A DNA stretch of 64,000 bases from Nocardia abscessus NBRC 100374 (GCF_000308455.1 NZ_BAFP01000040.1:62001-126000), one strand, 5' to 3'; shown: positions 15,532 through 24,150, counted from the first letter of the stretch. The notes: a model not told the origin generated them from the letters alone. Numbers and translations are program-made.

Positions 15532-17555
15532 CAGTACCTCCCCGCACGTTCGTGCAACAGGACAGAGCCGGGACCCCGGCCACGAGCCAACTCCCGGAAC
15601 TGCCCGGCGATGGTCTCGTTCAACGTCTTTTCCGGATCACCGAGCGGGTCACTGCGCACCCACAGGCCGGCGATCAGCCAGGCCAACGCGTCGTTCTTGC
15701 CGAACCCACTACCTCGCACCAGGTCGCGGACCCGGTCGATCGGCGTCCGCTCGGCGTCCGGGCGATTGGGTGCCGAGGTGATCAAGTCCAGCTCCGTCAG
15801 CCAGTCTCGCGCCTCCGCCACATCGATCTCGTCGTCGTCGCGTGCGAACGGCCGACCCAGATAGTCGACCACGGCGGCGAGATTCCCCAGAGCCAGCTCG
15901 TGATAGCACACGGCGACCTCCTGCCCGCCGCGGCGGTACACCTCCCGGCAGAGTGTATGAGTCCGCGTCCAGTCCCGCGGATCGGTCTCGTCACGAGCGG
16001 CCAACTCACGCAGGAGGATCCGGCGCAACCAAGGATGGATCTCCAGCTCTGTCGGCGCCCCGTCGCGCTCTCGGATCCACAAGTGGTCGCGCAGCGACTC
16101 GAGCAGTCCCTCCCCGTTGGGGACCTCCGAGTCGAGCACCTCGGGCCGATACAGCATGTCGACGTTCCGGGCGGCGCTGGCGGTGATCAGATCGCGTCTG
16201 TCGGGCACTACCGCGAAGTCTTGAAGAAACTTCTCGCGCATGCCTTCGTGCACCGTGGGCCGGGAACCATCGTCGGCCTCGGTGCCTGGTTGCCGCGGCC
16301 GCGGCTGGTCGAAGACTCGGCGTGCCGCGGCCAGCCGCGCCCGATAGTCGGACCGGGCCAACACGGCGAGAACCTCGGAACTGCCACCTGGATGTCCGGC
16401 CGTCAAGCTGCGCACGAAATCGGCGACCCGCGGGGTGTCGTACAGGCGGCGATCCGCCGCCAGCTGCGCGATGTCCTTCGCCGTGCGGCTGCCCACATCG
16501 ATCAGGTACCACGGACTCCACGGACACTCCGCCGCGGGATCCCGCGGCCAATCGCTCTCGATGTCGGACGGCCTGCGTGGCGCAGGCCACCGCAGTGTTC
16601 CGGTGCGGTGCTCGGGCGGACGCTCGTCATCGCGATCGAACCGGTATCCACCGGGGCGGTGCCAACTCTCGCTCCAGTATGGGATCCACGTCCGGCTGGC
16701 CGCGATCACCACCATCGGATCGAACTCCGTGCCGGCTCTGCGCCGCGCCTCCTGAAGCGCGAGCAGAAACTTCCGCCCGGCCGGAGTATGCACATTGTCC
16801 AGCAGTGCAAGGCAATTCAGCGTCCGCCGCGATCCCGCCGACCCGGTGTAGGCGCGCCGGAGGTCACCGAGGAACGCCTCGCAGAACAGCGCGTCGGCCT
16901 CGGCGCGCAGATCGGCGTTGCCGTCGGCGTGCGTGCCGTTGTCGTGCGACCACATGGCCAGGTCGATGAGCGCATCCTCGGGGCCTGCGAGCGAGCCCGG
17001 CGCGCGCGGCACGCCGCGCAATAGCCGCCTGCGGTCCAACCGGCCCAGACCTCGCAGCAGCACGTCGACGGCCGCGGCCGTCCAGGGGGGTAGGCCGCCC
17101 GTGGTCCCGGTCAATGCCACCAACTCGACGATGCTCGCGCGATTGCGTTCGATCGGCCCGGAATCCAGCAGGATGCGGCGCAGCTGGCGCAGCGCTTCTC
17201 GGCGATCGTCGGCGTGCGTGTGCAGTGTGCTGCCCACCACGAGCAGGCACACCGACAGCTGCGGGAAGGCCGGCCTGCCGAACTGGCCCCAGTGTTTGCT
17301 CAGCTCGAAGGCCAGCTTCCCGAGCACTTCCCTCGGCTCCCGCTCCCCGCTCTCGAAGTCCAGATAGGCATGTGGGACCAGCTCGCATCGAGCCTTCATC
17401 GCGCGCAACAGCTCCGTCTTGCCGGTGCCACGCGGGCCGAGCGCCACCACGACCGGCAGCTTGCGGCTGCGCCCCTCCGGCCGCTCCAGTAGGTGCTCGA
17501 GCAGCCACCCGTTGACCGCGCGTAACCCACTCGAACTCCACTCATCTCCCGGCAT
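15531..17555 (-). CDS. P-loop NTPase (AAA/STAND-like), partner of the receptor
   Basis: 674 aa, no membrane span. Walker A is at residues 40-47 (GPRGTGKT); a Walker-B-like hydrophobic strand ending in Asp is at about 247-254 (NCLALLDNVH); VVIAASR near 285 may be a sensor strand. The C-terminal half is rich in Arg, Glu and aromatic residues with helical character. The layout resembles STAND/orc1-like regulatory ATPases, which switch on ligand binding and often recruit effectors, but no effector domain is recognisable. The stop overlaps the start of the membrane receptor gene. Start ATG 17555 has AGAGGG upstream. Exact family uncertain. Confidence 0.65.
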   Translation of the reverse strand: MPGDEWSSSGLRAVNGWLLEHLLERPEGRSRKLPVVVALGPRGTGKTELLRAMKARCELVPHAYLDFESGEREPREVLGKLAFELSKHWGQFGRPAFPQLSVCLLVVGSTLHTHADDRREALRQLRRILLDSGPIERNRASIVELVALTGTTGGLPPWTAAAVDVLLRGLGRLDRRRLLRGVPRAPGSLAGPEDALIDLAMWSHDNGTHADGNADLRAEADALFCEAFLGDLRRAYTGSAGSRRTLNCLALLDNVHTPAGRKFLLALQEARRRAGTEFDPMVVIAASRTWIPYWSESWHRPGGYRFDRDDERPPEHRTGTLRWPAPRRPSDIESDWPRDPAAECPWSPWYLIDVGSRTAKDIAQLAADRRLYDTPRVADFVRSLTAGHPGGSSEVLAVLARSDYRARLAAARRVFDQPRPRQPGTEADDGSRPTVHEGMREKFLQDFAVVPDRRDLITASAARNVDMLYRPEVLDSEVPNGEGLLESLRDHLWIRERDGAPTELEIHPWLRRILLRELAARDETDPRDWTRTHTLCREVYRRGGQEVAVCYHELALGNLAAVVDYLGRPFARDDDEIDVAEARDWLTELDLITSAPNRPDAERTPIDRVRDLVRGSGFGKNDALAWLIAGLWVRSDPLGDPEKTLNETIAGQFRELARGRGPGSVLLHERAGRY

Positions 17556-18058
17556 CGCCCTCTATCCTGCGTTCGTCTGGCGCTACTGCTGACCGGAGCG
17601 TTTCGTCGTGGACACCGGATCACGCGGATGCTGAAGCAACTTCGCGGATTCGGCACATGTCGTCGCCCCCGCACGACGGATGCCCCTATTCCCACCGCAG
17701 GCAATACCCCCGTGTATCGACCACTATAATTCGCCGCCGACCACCTCGCGCGCGGCGGAAGCCGGGACGCCGAAGTATCGGAAGAATCCCGACAAACCCA
17801 CGGGCGCACCGTCATTCAACCGAGACATCCGCACACGATGCGGTGAACTTATGCAGACCCTCTACTACGTTGTGGTCGACGGACGCGGCACTGCCACCAC
17901 CGGCGTGGAGGATCATCGCGGGCCGACGGGGCCTCGTCACCACTCGCGGTGACGTGGGCGGCCGGCTCGGACCGGTTCACTAACCGGCCGGTGACCCGTT
18001 GACCGGTAGGAGCCCGGAATCGGGAACAGTTCGAGCCCGGCTCGCCGGAACTTTCCGA
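17556..18058. other. intergenic region with no convincing gene
   Basis: About 500 bp upstream of the NTPase gene and downstream of sirB. Several short frames are open, the best beginning at ATG 17851 (MQTLYYVVVDG, 33 aa), but it has only a weak RBS and a His/Arg/Gly tail without a pattern. The right end has repeated ACCGG/CCGGT words (17960-18012) that can pair weakly. Nothing firmer is seen. Confidence 0.4.
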
Positions 18059-18922
18059 TCAGGCGGAAAGAGCGCGCGGCTCCGCGATGGCCGCGTGATA
18101 GCGATCCAGGACGACCCGGGTGAGTGCCGGATGCGCGCCGAGGACCTCGGCGTGGATGGCCTGCGGCGCCGCGTGGGCCAGGCGATCGGTCAGCAGACCG
18201 GGTGCGAGGAACCAGGGGGCCACCAGCACCTGGTCCGCACCGCGGGCGCGCAGCCGCGTAATCGCCTCGGTCACCGACGGTTCGGTGGTCGCGAAGCAGA
18301 TCTCGGTGCGCCAGCCGGTGCGGGCCGCGAGCCGGGTGGCGACCTCGGCGGTGCGGGCGTTGGCCGCGGCCGACGACGAGCCGACCGCCGCGACCGCGAC
18401 GCCGAGGCGACGATCCGCCGAGGTGTGGCCGCCACCAGCGGCGAGGACACGGTCGCGTAGAGCGCCGATCAGCCCGGCGTCGGTGCCGAGCACGTCGGCC
18501 TGGGTCAGGTGCAGACCGAGCCGGCGGCTGCGGGCGGCGGCGAGCAGGCCCGGCAGGTCGACCCTGGCATGGAAGGCGCTGCCGAGCAGCAGCGGTGTCA
18601 CCACCGCGTGCGTATGTCCATCGGCGGCAACGGCATCCACGACCTGTTCGACCGACGGGGCGGTGAGATCGAGGAACGCCGTCCGGACATCGAGGTCGGG
18701 CCGCGCGGCAGCGAGGGCGCCGACCACCTCCGCGACGGTCGCCGCCGAGCGCGGATCACGACTGCCGTGGGCTACCGCGATCAGCGCGGGTGGCCGCGCC
18801 GTGGCCGCACCGAACACGGCCGCGCGGTGACCGGCTCCTGGTGTCGTGGAGCCCGAGCGACCCGCCGGGGCGCTCGCGCGCAGGACCGGCGGGGTATCGA
18901 AAAGGGCTCGCGACACGGCCAT
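18059..18922 (-). CDS. sirB: sirohydrochlorin chelatase-like protein (CbiX family)
   Basis: 287 aa with two tandem CbiX/SirB halves: AVAHGSRDPRSA (His metal ligand) near residue 50 and GVAVAAVGSSSAAAN near 175, where the second half has lost the His. CbiX/SirB inserts Fe2+ (or Co2+) into sirohydrochlorin. As the last gene of the sulfate-reduction operon it should supply sirohaem for SirA. It begins one base after the cysN stop (TGA-c-ATG). The first 45 residues are low-complexity. The family has often been mis-labelled cobalamin biosynthesis; context favours sirohaem. Confidence 0.85.
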   Translation of the reverse strand: MAVSRALFDTPPVLRASAPAGRSGSTTPGAGHRAAVFGAATARPPALIAVAHGSRDPRSAATVAEVVGALAAARPDLDVRTAFLDLTAPSVEQVVDAVAADGHTHAVVTPLLLGSAFHARVDLPGLLAAARSRRLGLHLTQADVLGTDAGLIGALRDRVLAAGGGHTSADRRLGVAVAAVGSSSAAANARTAEVATRLAARTGWRTEICFATTEPSVTEAITRLRARGADQVLVAPWFLAPGLLTDRLAHAAPQAIHAEVLGAHPALTRVVLDRYHAAIAEPRALSA

Positions 18923-18923
18923 G

Positions 18924-20219
18924 TCAGGCTCCGGTGCCGACCTCGACGGCGGTCAGCACGTCGCCGACCAGGCCGGCCGCCAGCGTATTGCCGCCGGCCG
19001 GGTCGATCAGCAGGAAGCTGCCGGTGTACCGGTTCACCCGGTAGTCGTCGGCCGCGATCGGCTCCGCGAGCCGCACCGAGATGCGCCCGATGTCGTTGAG
19101 TTCCAGCGACTCCGGGTTCGGATCGGCGACCAGGCGCTGCTCGTCGAAGCGCTCCAGCAGCGCGCCGACGATCGCCTGGGTGGTCCGGGTGCCGTGCTTG
19201 AGCAGCAATCGCGCGCCGGGCCGCAGCGGCTTGTCGCCCAGCCAGCACACGGTGGCGTCGAAGGTGTCCACCGGCTCCGGCGCGTCGGCGGTCGAGGCGA
19301 TGATGTCGCCACGGGAGACATCGACGTCATCGACCAGGATCAAGGTCACGCTGCGCCCGGTCTGCGCCACCGCGAGTTCGCCGTCGGGGGTGTCGATCCG
19401 CTCGACGGTCGTGCGGACACCCGAGGGCAGCACCACGACCTCGTCGCCCGGAGCGACCGCGCCCGCCGCGATCTGCCCGGCGTAGCCCCGGTAGTCCGGG
19501 TGTTCGGCGGTGCGCGGCCGGATCACGTACTGCACCGGGAACCGCAGGCCCAGCGCGTGATTGCCGGTGCTGTCGGCGTCGACCGGCACCGATTCCAGGT
19601 GCTCGATCAGCGAAGGGCCGTCGTAGTAGGGGGTGTTGTCCGACCGGGTGGCGATGTTGTCGCCGTGCAGCGCCGAGACCGGGATCTCCAGCACGTCCTC
19701 GCTCGACCAGCCCAGAGTGCTGGTGAGCTCGCTGAATTCCGCGGAGATGGCGGCGAACACACCGGCCGCGTCGTCCACCAGATCGATCTTGTTGACCGCG
19801 AGCACCAGCTTCGGCACGCCGAGCAGCGCGAGGACGGCGGCATGCCTGCGGGTCTGCTCGATGACGCCCTTGCGCGCGTCGACTAGCAGGATCACCAGCT
19901 GCGCGGTGGACGCGCCGGACACGGTGTTGCGGGTGTACTGCACGTGCCCGGGGGTGTCCGCGAGCACGAAAGAGCGCCGCGGAGTGGCGAAGTAGCGGTA
20001 GGCGACATCGATGGTGATGCCTTGTTCGCGCTCCGCGCGCAACCCGTCCACGAGCAGCGAGAGATCCGGGGTGGCGAGACCTTTGTCCACCGACGCGCGG
20101 GTGACGGCGTCGATCTGGTCGGCCAGAACGGATTTCGTGTCGTAGAGCAGGCGTCCGACCAGAGTGGACTTGCCGTCGTCGACAGAACCGGCGGTGGCCA
20201 GCCTCAATAGGTCGGACAT
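18924..20219 (-). CDS. cysN: sulfate adenylyltransferase GTPase subunit
   Basis: 431 aa GTPase that drives ATP sulfurylase (CysD). The GTP motifs are AGSVDDGKST (P-loop, residues 10-19), DTPGH (G3) and NKID (G4), followed by EF-Tu-like beta-barrel domains. Unlike the CysNC fusion of M. tuberculosis, the protein ends after the barrel (VLTAVEVGTGA), so no APS kinase is attached; APS would go straight to the CysH APS reductase. The start ATG 20219 lies one base after the cysD stop. The longer frame to 20291 overlaps cysD and is not used. Confidence 0.95.
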   Translation of the reverse strand: MSDLLRLATAGSVDDGKSTLVGRLLYDTKSVLADQIDAVTRASVDKGLATPDLSLLVDGLRAEREQGITIDVAYRYFATPRRSFVLADTPGHVQYTRNTVSGASTAQLVILLVDARKGVIEQTRRHAAVLALLGVPKLVLAVNKIDLVDDAAGVFAAISAEFSELTSTLGWSSEDVLEIPVSALHGDNIATRSDNTPYYDGPSLIEHLESVPVDADSTGNHALGLRFPVQYVIRPRTAEHPDYRGYAGQIAAGAVAPGDEVVVLPSGVRTTVERIDTPDGELAVAQTGRSVTLILVDDVDVSRGDIIASTADAPEPVDTFDATVCWLGDKPLRPGARLLLKHGTRTTQAIVGALLERFDEQRLVADPNPESLELNDIGRISVRLAEPIAADDYRVNRYTGSFLLIDPAGGNTLAAGLVGDVLTAVEVGTGA

Positions 20220-20220
20220 G

Positions 20221-21153
20221 TCAGAAATAACCCTCTCGTTTGCGGTCTTCCATCGCGGCTTCGGAAACCCGGTCGTCGCCGCGGGTGGCACCTCGTTCGG
20301 TCAGTCGGGACGCGGCGACCTCGGCGAGGATCGCCTCGTTGTCGGCGGCGTCGGAGAGAACGGCGCCGGTGGAGGAGCCGTCGCCCACGGTGCGGTAGCG
20401 CACCGACCGGGTCTGCAGCACCTCGCCGTCGCGCGGGCCGCCCCACACGCCGGGCGTCATCCACATGCCGTCGCGCTGGTACACCGGACGCTCGTGCGCG
20501 TAGTAGATGCTCGCCAGATCGATGTCCTCGCGGGCGATGTAGCGCCAGATGTCCAGCTCGGTCCAGTTGCTCAGCGGGAACACGCGCACGTGCTCGCCCG
20601 GAGCGTGGCGCCCGTTGTAGAGATTCCACAGCTCTGGACGCTGCCGCTTCGGGTCCCACTGGCCGAAGGCGTTGCGCAGCGAGAAGATCCGCTCCTTGGC
20701 GCGTGAGCGCTCCTCGTCGCGGCGGCCGCCGCCGAACACGGCGTCGAACCGGTGCTCGCTGATCGCGTCCAGCAGCGGGACGGTCTGCAGCGGATTGCGG
20801 ATACCGTCGGGGCGCTCGGTGAGCCTGCCGTCGGCCAGGTAGTCCTCCACCTTCGCCACGTGCAGGCGCAGGCCGTAGCGCTCGACGACCTTGTCCCGGA
20901 ACTCCAGCACCTCGGGCAGGTTGTGCCCGGTGTCCACGTGTAGCAGCGCGAACGGCAGCGGCGCGGGCCAGAACGCCTTGAGCGCCAGATGCAGCAGCAC
21001 GGTGGAGTCCTTGCCGCCGGAGAACAGGATCACCGGCCGCTCGAACTCGCCCGCCACCTCGCGGAAGATGTGGATCGCCTCGGACTCCAGCGCGGCGAGG
21101 GTGTCGAAATCGCTGATGCCGAGCGAACGCTCGCCTCGAATTGTTTCGGTCAT
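20221..21153 (-). CDS. cysD: sulfate adenylyltransferase catalytic subunit
   Basis: 310 aa PP-loop ATP sulfurylase: SGGKDSTVLLH (pyrophosphate-binding loop), HVDTGHNLPEV, and GGGRRDEERSRAKER. It joins sulfate to AMP with CysN. Two starts are possible: ATG 21153 (MTETIRG) with GAAGGG 6 nt upstream, chosen here, and ATG 21171, which overlaps the cysH stop as ATGA and adds six residues. Either way the genes are coupled. Confidence 0.95.
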   Translation of the reverse strand: MTETIRGERSLGISDFDTLAALESEAIHIFREVAGEFERPVILFSGGKDSTVLLHLALKAFWPAPLPFALLHVDTGHNLPEVLEFRDKVVERYGLRLHVAKVEDYLADGRLTERPDGIRNPLQTVPLLDAISEHRFDAVFGGGRRDEERSRAKERIFSLRNAFGQWDPKRQRPELWNLYNGRHAPGEHVRVFPLSNWTELDIWRYIAREDIDLASIYYAHERPVYQRDGMWMTPGVWGGPRDGEVLQTRSVRYRTVGDGSSTGAVLSDAADNEAILAEVAASRLTERGATRGDDRVSEAAMEDRKREGYF

Positions 21154-21167
21154 GCTGTGCCCTTCGG

Positions 21168-21884
21168 TCATGCTGTATGCAATCCGCATTCGGTCTTGGC
21201 GAGCCCGGCCCAGCGGCCGCTGCGCGGATCGGATCCCGGCTCCGGCTTCCGTGTGCACGGTGCGCAGCCGATCGACGGATACCCCTCCTCGACCAGGGGA
21301 TTGACGAGGATGCCGTGCTTTTCGATGTAGTCCTGCATCTCGTCGTCGGACCACGGGGCGATCGGGTTGATCTTCACCAGTCCGAATGCCTCGTCGAACG
21401 AGATCAGCGGCGCGTTCGCCCTGGTCGGCGCCTCCACGCGGCGAATGCCGGTGACCCAGGCGTTGTATCCCGCCAGCGACTTCTGCAACGGGAGGACCTT
21501 GCGCAACCGGCAGCACTCGTTCGGCTCGCGGGCGAACAGATCCTTGCCCAGCAGCTGATCCTGTTCGGCCACCGTGTGTTCCGGCCGGACGTTGACCACG
21601 TTCACCCCGTACACGGCCTCCACCGCGTCCCGGGTGCCGATGGTCTCGGCGAAGTGGTAGCCGGTGTCCAGGAACAGCACGTCCACGCCGGCCCGGATGC
21701 CCGCGGCCAGGTGCACCAGCACCCCGTCCTGCATGTTGGAGGCCACGATGTAGTTCGTGCCGAAGGTGTCCTCGGTCCACTGCAGGAGTTCGGTCGCCGA
21801 GGCGCCGTCCAGTTCGGCGGCGCCGCGCGCGGCGATGGCGCGGAGCTCGTCCTCGGACAGCTTTTCCGCGAGTTCGATTGTCAC
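21168..21884 (-). CDS. cysH: APS (adenylyl-sulfate) reductase
   Basis: 238 aa. It reduces adenylyl sulfate to sulfite with thioredoxin. The cysteine pattern CC (124-125) and CxxC (207, 210) binds a [4Fe-4S] cluster, which separates APS reductases from PAPS reductases that lack it. The catalytic Cys is at 233 in TECGLH. This agrees with the absence of an APS kinase in the operon. GTG 21884 with GGGAG 8 nt before is the start, 20 nt after the sirA stop. A 641-codon open frame continues upstream antisense to nothing; it is just sirA read in another frame. Confidence 0.95.
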   Translation of the reverse strand: MTIELAEKLSEDELRAIAARGAAELDGASATELLQWTEDTFGTNYIVASNMQDGVLVHLAAGIRAGVDVLFLDTGYHFAETIGTRDAVEAVYGVNVVNVRPEHTVAEQDQLLGKDLFAREPNECCRLRKVLPLQKSLAGYNAWVTGIRRVEAPTRANAPLISFDEAFGLVKINPIAPWSDDEMQDYIEKHGILVNPLVEEGYPSIGCAPCTRKPEPGSDPRSGRWAGLAKTECGLHTA

Positions 21885-21904
21885 AGTTGATCTCCCGTCG
21901 ACAC

Positions 21905-23719
21905 TTATCTCAGGTCGGCCTCGTCGGCGCGGACCGCCCACTGGGCGAACCGTTCGCCGTCCGCACGGTGCTTGACGAAATTGCGCACCACCCGCTCGAC
22001 GTAGTCGCCGAGTTCCTGGGTTGTCACTTTGTGCTGGCGCAGCTTGCGTCCGAAGGCGCTGTCGAAGCCGAGGCTGCCACCCAGGTGAACCTGGAAGCCC
22101 TCCACCTGATTCCCGTCGCCGTCGTCGACCAGCTGCCCCTTGAATCCGATGTCGGCGATCTGCGAACGGGCGCAGGAGTTCGGGCAACCGTTGATGTTGA
22201 TCGTGATCGGAACGTCCAGCTGCGCATTCAGATCCGCCAGCCGCTCCTCCAGCTCCGGCACCAGCGCCTGGGACCGCTTGCGGGTCTCGGCGAAGGAGAG
22301 CTTGCAGAACTCGATGCCGGTGCAGGCCATCAGATTGCGCCGCCACAGCGAGGGCCGCGCCTGCAGGCCGAGGGGCTCCAGCTCGTCGATCAGCGCGTCG
22401 ACCTTGTCGTCGGGAACATCGAGCACGATCAGTTTCTGATACGGGGTGAACCGGATGCGATCGGAGCCGATCCGCTCGACCGCGGCGGCGACCTCGGTCA
22501 GAACGGTGCCCGAGACCCGGCCCGCGATGGGGGAGAAACCGACGGCGTTGAGCCCGTTGCGCAGCCGCTGCACGCCGACGTGGTCGATCGGCTTGGTCGG
22601 CTGCTCCGGCGCGGGGCCGTCGATCAGCTTGCGCTTCAGGTACTCGTCTTCCAGCACCTGGCGGAACTTCTCGATGCCCCAGTCCTTGATCAGGAACTTC
22701 AGGCGCGCTTTGGTGCGCAGGCGGCGGTAGCCGTAGTCGCGGAACACCGACACGACCGCCTCCCAGACGTCGGGCACCTCCTCCAGGGGCACCCAGACGC
22801 CCACCCGCTTGGCGAGCATGGGGTTGGTGGACAGGCCGCCACCGACCCACAGGTCCAGACCGGGGCCGTGCTCGGGGTGCACCACACCGACGAACGCGAC
22901 GTCGTTGATCTCGTGCACCACGTCCTGCTGGCCGGAGATCGCGGTCTTGAACTTGCGCGGCAGGTTGGAGTACTCCTTCTTGCCGATGTAGCGGCGCACG
23001 ATCTCGTCGATCGCGGGCGTCGGGTCGATGATCTCGTTCAGCGACTCGCCGGCCAGCGGGGAGCCGAGCACCACGCGCGGGCAGTCGCCGCACGCCTCGG
23101 TGGTCTTCAGGCCGACCGCCTCGATCCGCTTCCAGATCTCGGGGACGTTCTCCACCTCGATCCAGTGGTACTGCACGTTCTCGCGATCGGACAGATCGGC
23201 GGTGTCGCGGGCGAACTCGGTGGAGATCTGGCCGAGCGTGCGCAGCTGGGCGACGTTCAGCGCGCCGCCGTCGCAGCGGACGCGCATCATGAAGTACTTG
23301 GCCTCGAGGAGGTCGATGTTCTCGTCGCCGGTCCAGCTGCCGTCGTAGCCCTGCTCACGCTGGGTGTACAGACCCCACCAGCGGAACCGGCCGCGCAGGT
23401 CGCCCTTGTCGATGCCGTCGAATCCGGTCTTCGAGTAGATGTTCTCGATCCGGGCGCGGACGTTGAGCGGATTGTCGTCCTTCTTGGACTGCTCGTTCGG
23501 GTTCAGCGGCTCGCGGTAGCCCAGCGCCCACTGGCCCTCGGCCTTGCGGCGCACGGGCTTGCCGGTACGCACGCGCGGTCCCGTGGACGACGCCTCGGGA
23601 CGCGGGCGGTCCGGGCGGACGCGGCGTTCGGAGGCCGGGCGTTCGGGGCGCGCGCGGTGGCCCGGCTGGGATTCGGGCGTGGGCTGATCGGTCGGACCGG
23701 CGTCGGTGCTCGACGTCAT
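21905..23719 (-). CDS. sirA: ferredoxin-dependent sulfite reductase (SirA/NirA type)
   Basis: 604 aa sirohaem/[4Fe-4S] enzyme reducing sulfite to sulfide. Cluster ligands are C466 and C472 (CTGIEFC) and C512 and C516 (CPNSC). Y118 and C210 (TEACGDC) are 92 residues apart, as are the covalently linked Tyr69 and Cys161 I recall from the M. tuberculosis enzyme, so the cross-link is probably kept. Compared with that protein, an extra Arg/Pro-rich stretch of about 49 residues precedes the catalytic part. Start ATG 23719 with AGGAG 8 nt before. First full-length gene of the sulfate operon, behind the Cys leader peptide. Confidence 0.93.
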   Translation of the reverse strand: MTSSTDAGPTDQPTPESQPGHRARPERPASERRVRPDRPRPEASSTGPRVRTGKPVRRKAEGQWALGYREPLNPNEQSKKDDNPLNVRARIENIYSKTGFDGIDKGDLRGRFRWWGLYTQREQGYDGSWTGDENIDLLEAKYFMMRVRCDGGALNVAQLRTLGQISTEFARDTADLSDRENVQYHWIEVENVPEIWKRIEAVGLKTTEACGDCPRVVLGSPLAGESLNEIIDPTPAIDEIVRRYIGKKEYSNLPRKFKTAISGQQDVVHEINDVAFVGVVHPEHGPGLDLWVGGGLSTNPMLAKRVGVWVPLEEVPDVWEAVVSVFRDYGYRRLRTKARLKFLIKDWGIEKFRQVLEDEYLKRKLIDGPAPEQPTKPIDHVGVQRLRNGLNAVGFSPIAGRVSGTVLTEVAAAVERIGSDRIRFTPYQKLIVLDVPDDKVDALIDELEPLGLQARPSLWRRNLMACTGIEFCKLSFAETRKRSQALVPELEERLADLNAQLDVPITININGCPNSCARSQIADIGFKGQLVDDGDGNQVEGFQVHLGGSLGFDSAFGRKLRQHKVTTQELGDYVERVVRNFVKHRADGERFAQWAVRADEADLR

Positions 23720-23768
23720 GGGGTCGCTCCTGCTGGGTGGGTGGTACATCCTGCTGAGGGCGCGAGGG

Positions 23769-23793
23769 GCTGACTCACGCCTGCGGTGTCAGC
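23769..23793 (-). promoter_or_regulatory. hairpin in the sirA leader, attenuator candidate
   Basis: GCTGAC and GTCAGC (6 bp, 13-nt loop) can pair between the leader peptide stop (23845) and sirA (23719). CCCCGG words at about 23810-23830 add alternative pairing. Role is inferred. Confidence 0.3.
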
Positions 23794-23844
23794 GGGCCGA
23801 TGAAGTCGGGATCGCCGGGGATTCCGGGGATCGGGCGCGCTGAG

Positions 23845-23937
23845 CTACCGGAGGGAACCGGGCAGACAGCAGGCGCTGCAGACGCGCTTGTAATCGACGT
23901 GGCGACGTGCCACAAGTCGTACTCCGAAAGCGCGCAT
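23845..23937 (-). CDS. cysteine-responsive leader peptide (30 aa, leaderless)
   Basis: Reading leftwards from ATG 23937 gives MRAFGVRLVARRHVDYKRV followed by CSACC and a short tail to TAG. The RRHVD-x-x-RV core followed by clustered Cys codons is the pattern I recall for the actinobacterial Cys-rich leader peptides before sulfur-assimilation operons. In mycobacteria such leaderless poly-Cys frames act as cysteine-responsive attenuators. The -10 CACAAT ends exactly 7 nt before the ATG, so translation starts on the first transcript base. The peptide ends 125 nt before sirA. Stalling at UGC/UGU codons when Cys-tRNA is scarce should favour sirA expression. Identification rests on motif, position and operon content. 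Confidence 0.8.
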   Translation of the reverse strand: MRAFGVRLVARRHVDYKRVCSACCLPGSLR

Positions 23938-23944
23938 GCGGCCT

Positions 23945-23950
23945 ATTGTG
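23945..23950 (-). promoter_or_regulatory. -10 of the sulfate operon
   Basis: CACAAT on the minus strand, 7 nt before the leader-peptide ATG. The -35 at the expected distance (TCGGAA, 23968-23973) is poor, which suggests an activator. Confidence 0.5.
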
Positions 23951-23986
23951 CCACGTCAGCGATGGCCTTCCGACCCCCCATTCGGT

Positions 23987-24010
23987 ATTTCCCGCTGTTC
24001 GGCGGGAAAT
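23987..24010. promoter_or_regulatory. perfect inverted repeat upstream of the sulfate operon promoter
   Basis: ATTTCCCGC and GCGGGAAAT (9 bp each, 6-nt spacer). It lies about 37 bp upstream of the -10 and between sirA and the SnoaL-like gene. It could be an activator or repressor site or a hairpin. Confidence 0.5.
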
Positions 24011-24150
24011 CCCCTGGACTACGGACCAGGTTTGTGACGGCAGTCATAGTAAGGAGGCCGAAGGAGGGGGGTGATACGGCGGCCCCGGCGGCTGTGACGT
24101 CTCGCACGCCGCTTGACCTCGAGCGCGGTCGAGGTAGCACGCTCGGCGCC

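Noticed and set aside
17851-17952. 33-codon frame MQTLYYVVVDG...
   Set aside because: Weak RBS, no promoter and a patternless tail; not strong enough to list as a gene.
21168-23093. 641-codon open frame joining cysH to sequence across sirA
   Set aside because: The upstream two thirds is sirA in another frame; the recognisable CysH part starts at GTG 21884.
23820-23880. tRNA-like GGTAGCTCAGCGC segment
   Set aside because: No cloverleaf can be closed around it; it is the end of the leader peptide frame.
23720-23940. SAM-IV or similar riboswitch before sirA
   Set aside because: I looked for the conserved core and found no match; the Cys leader peptide explains the region better.
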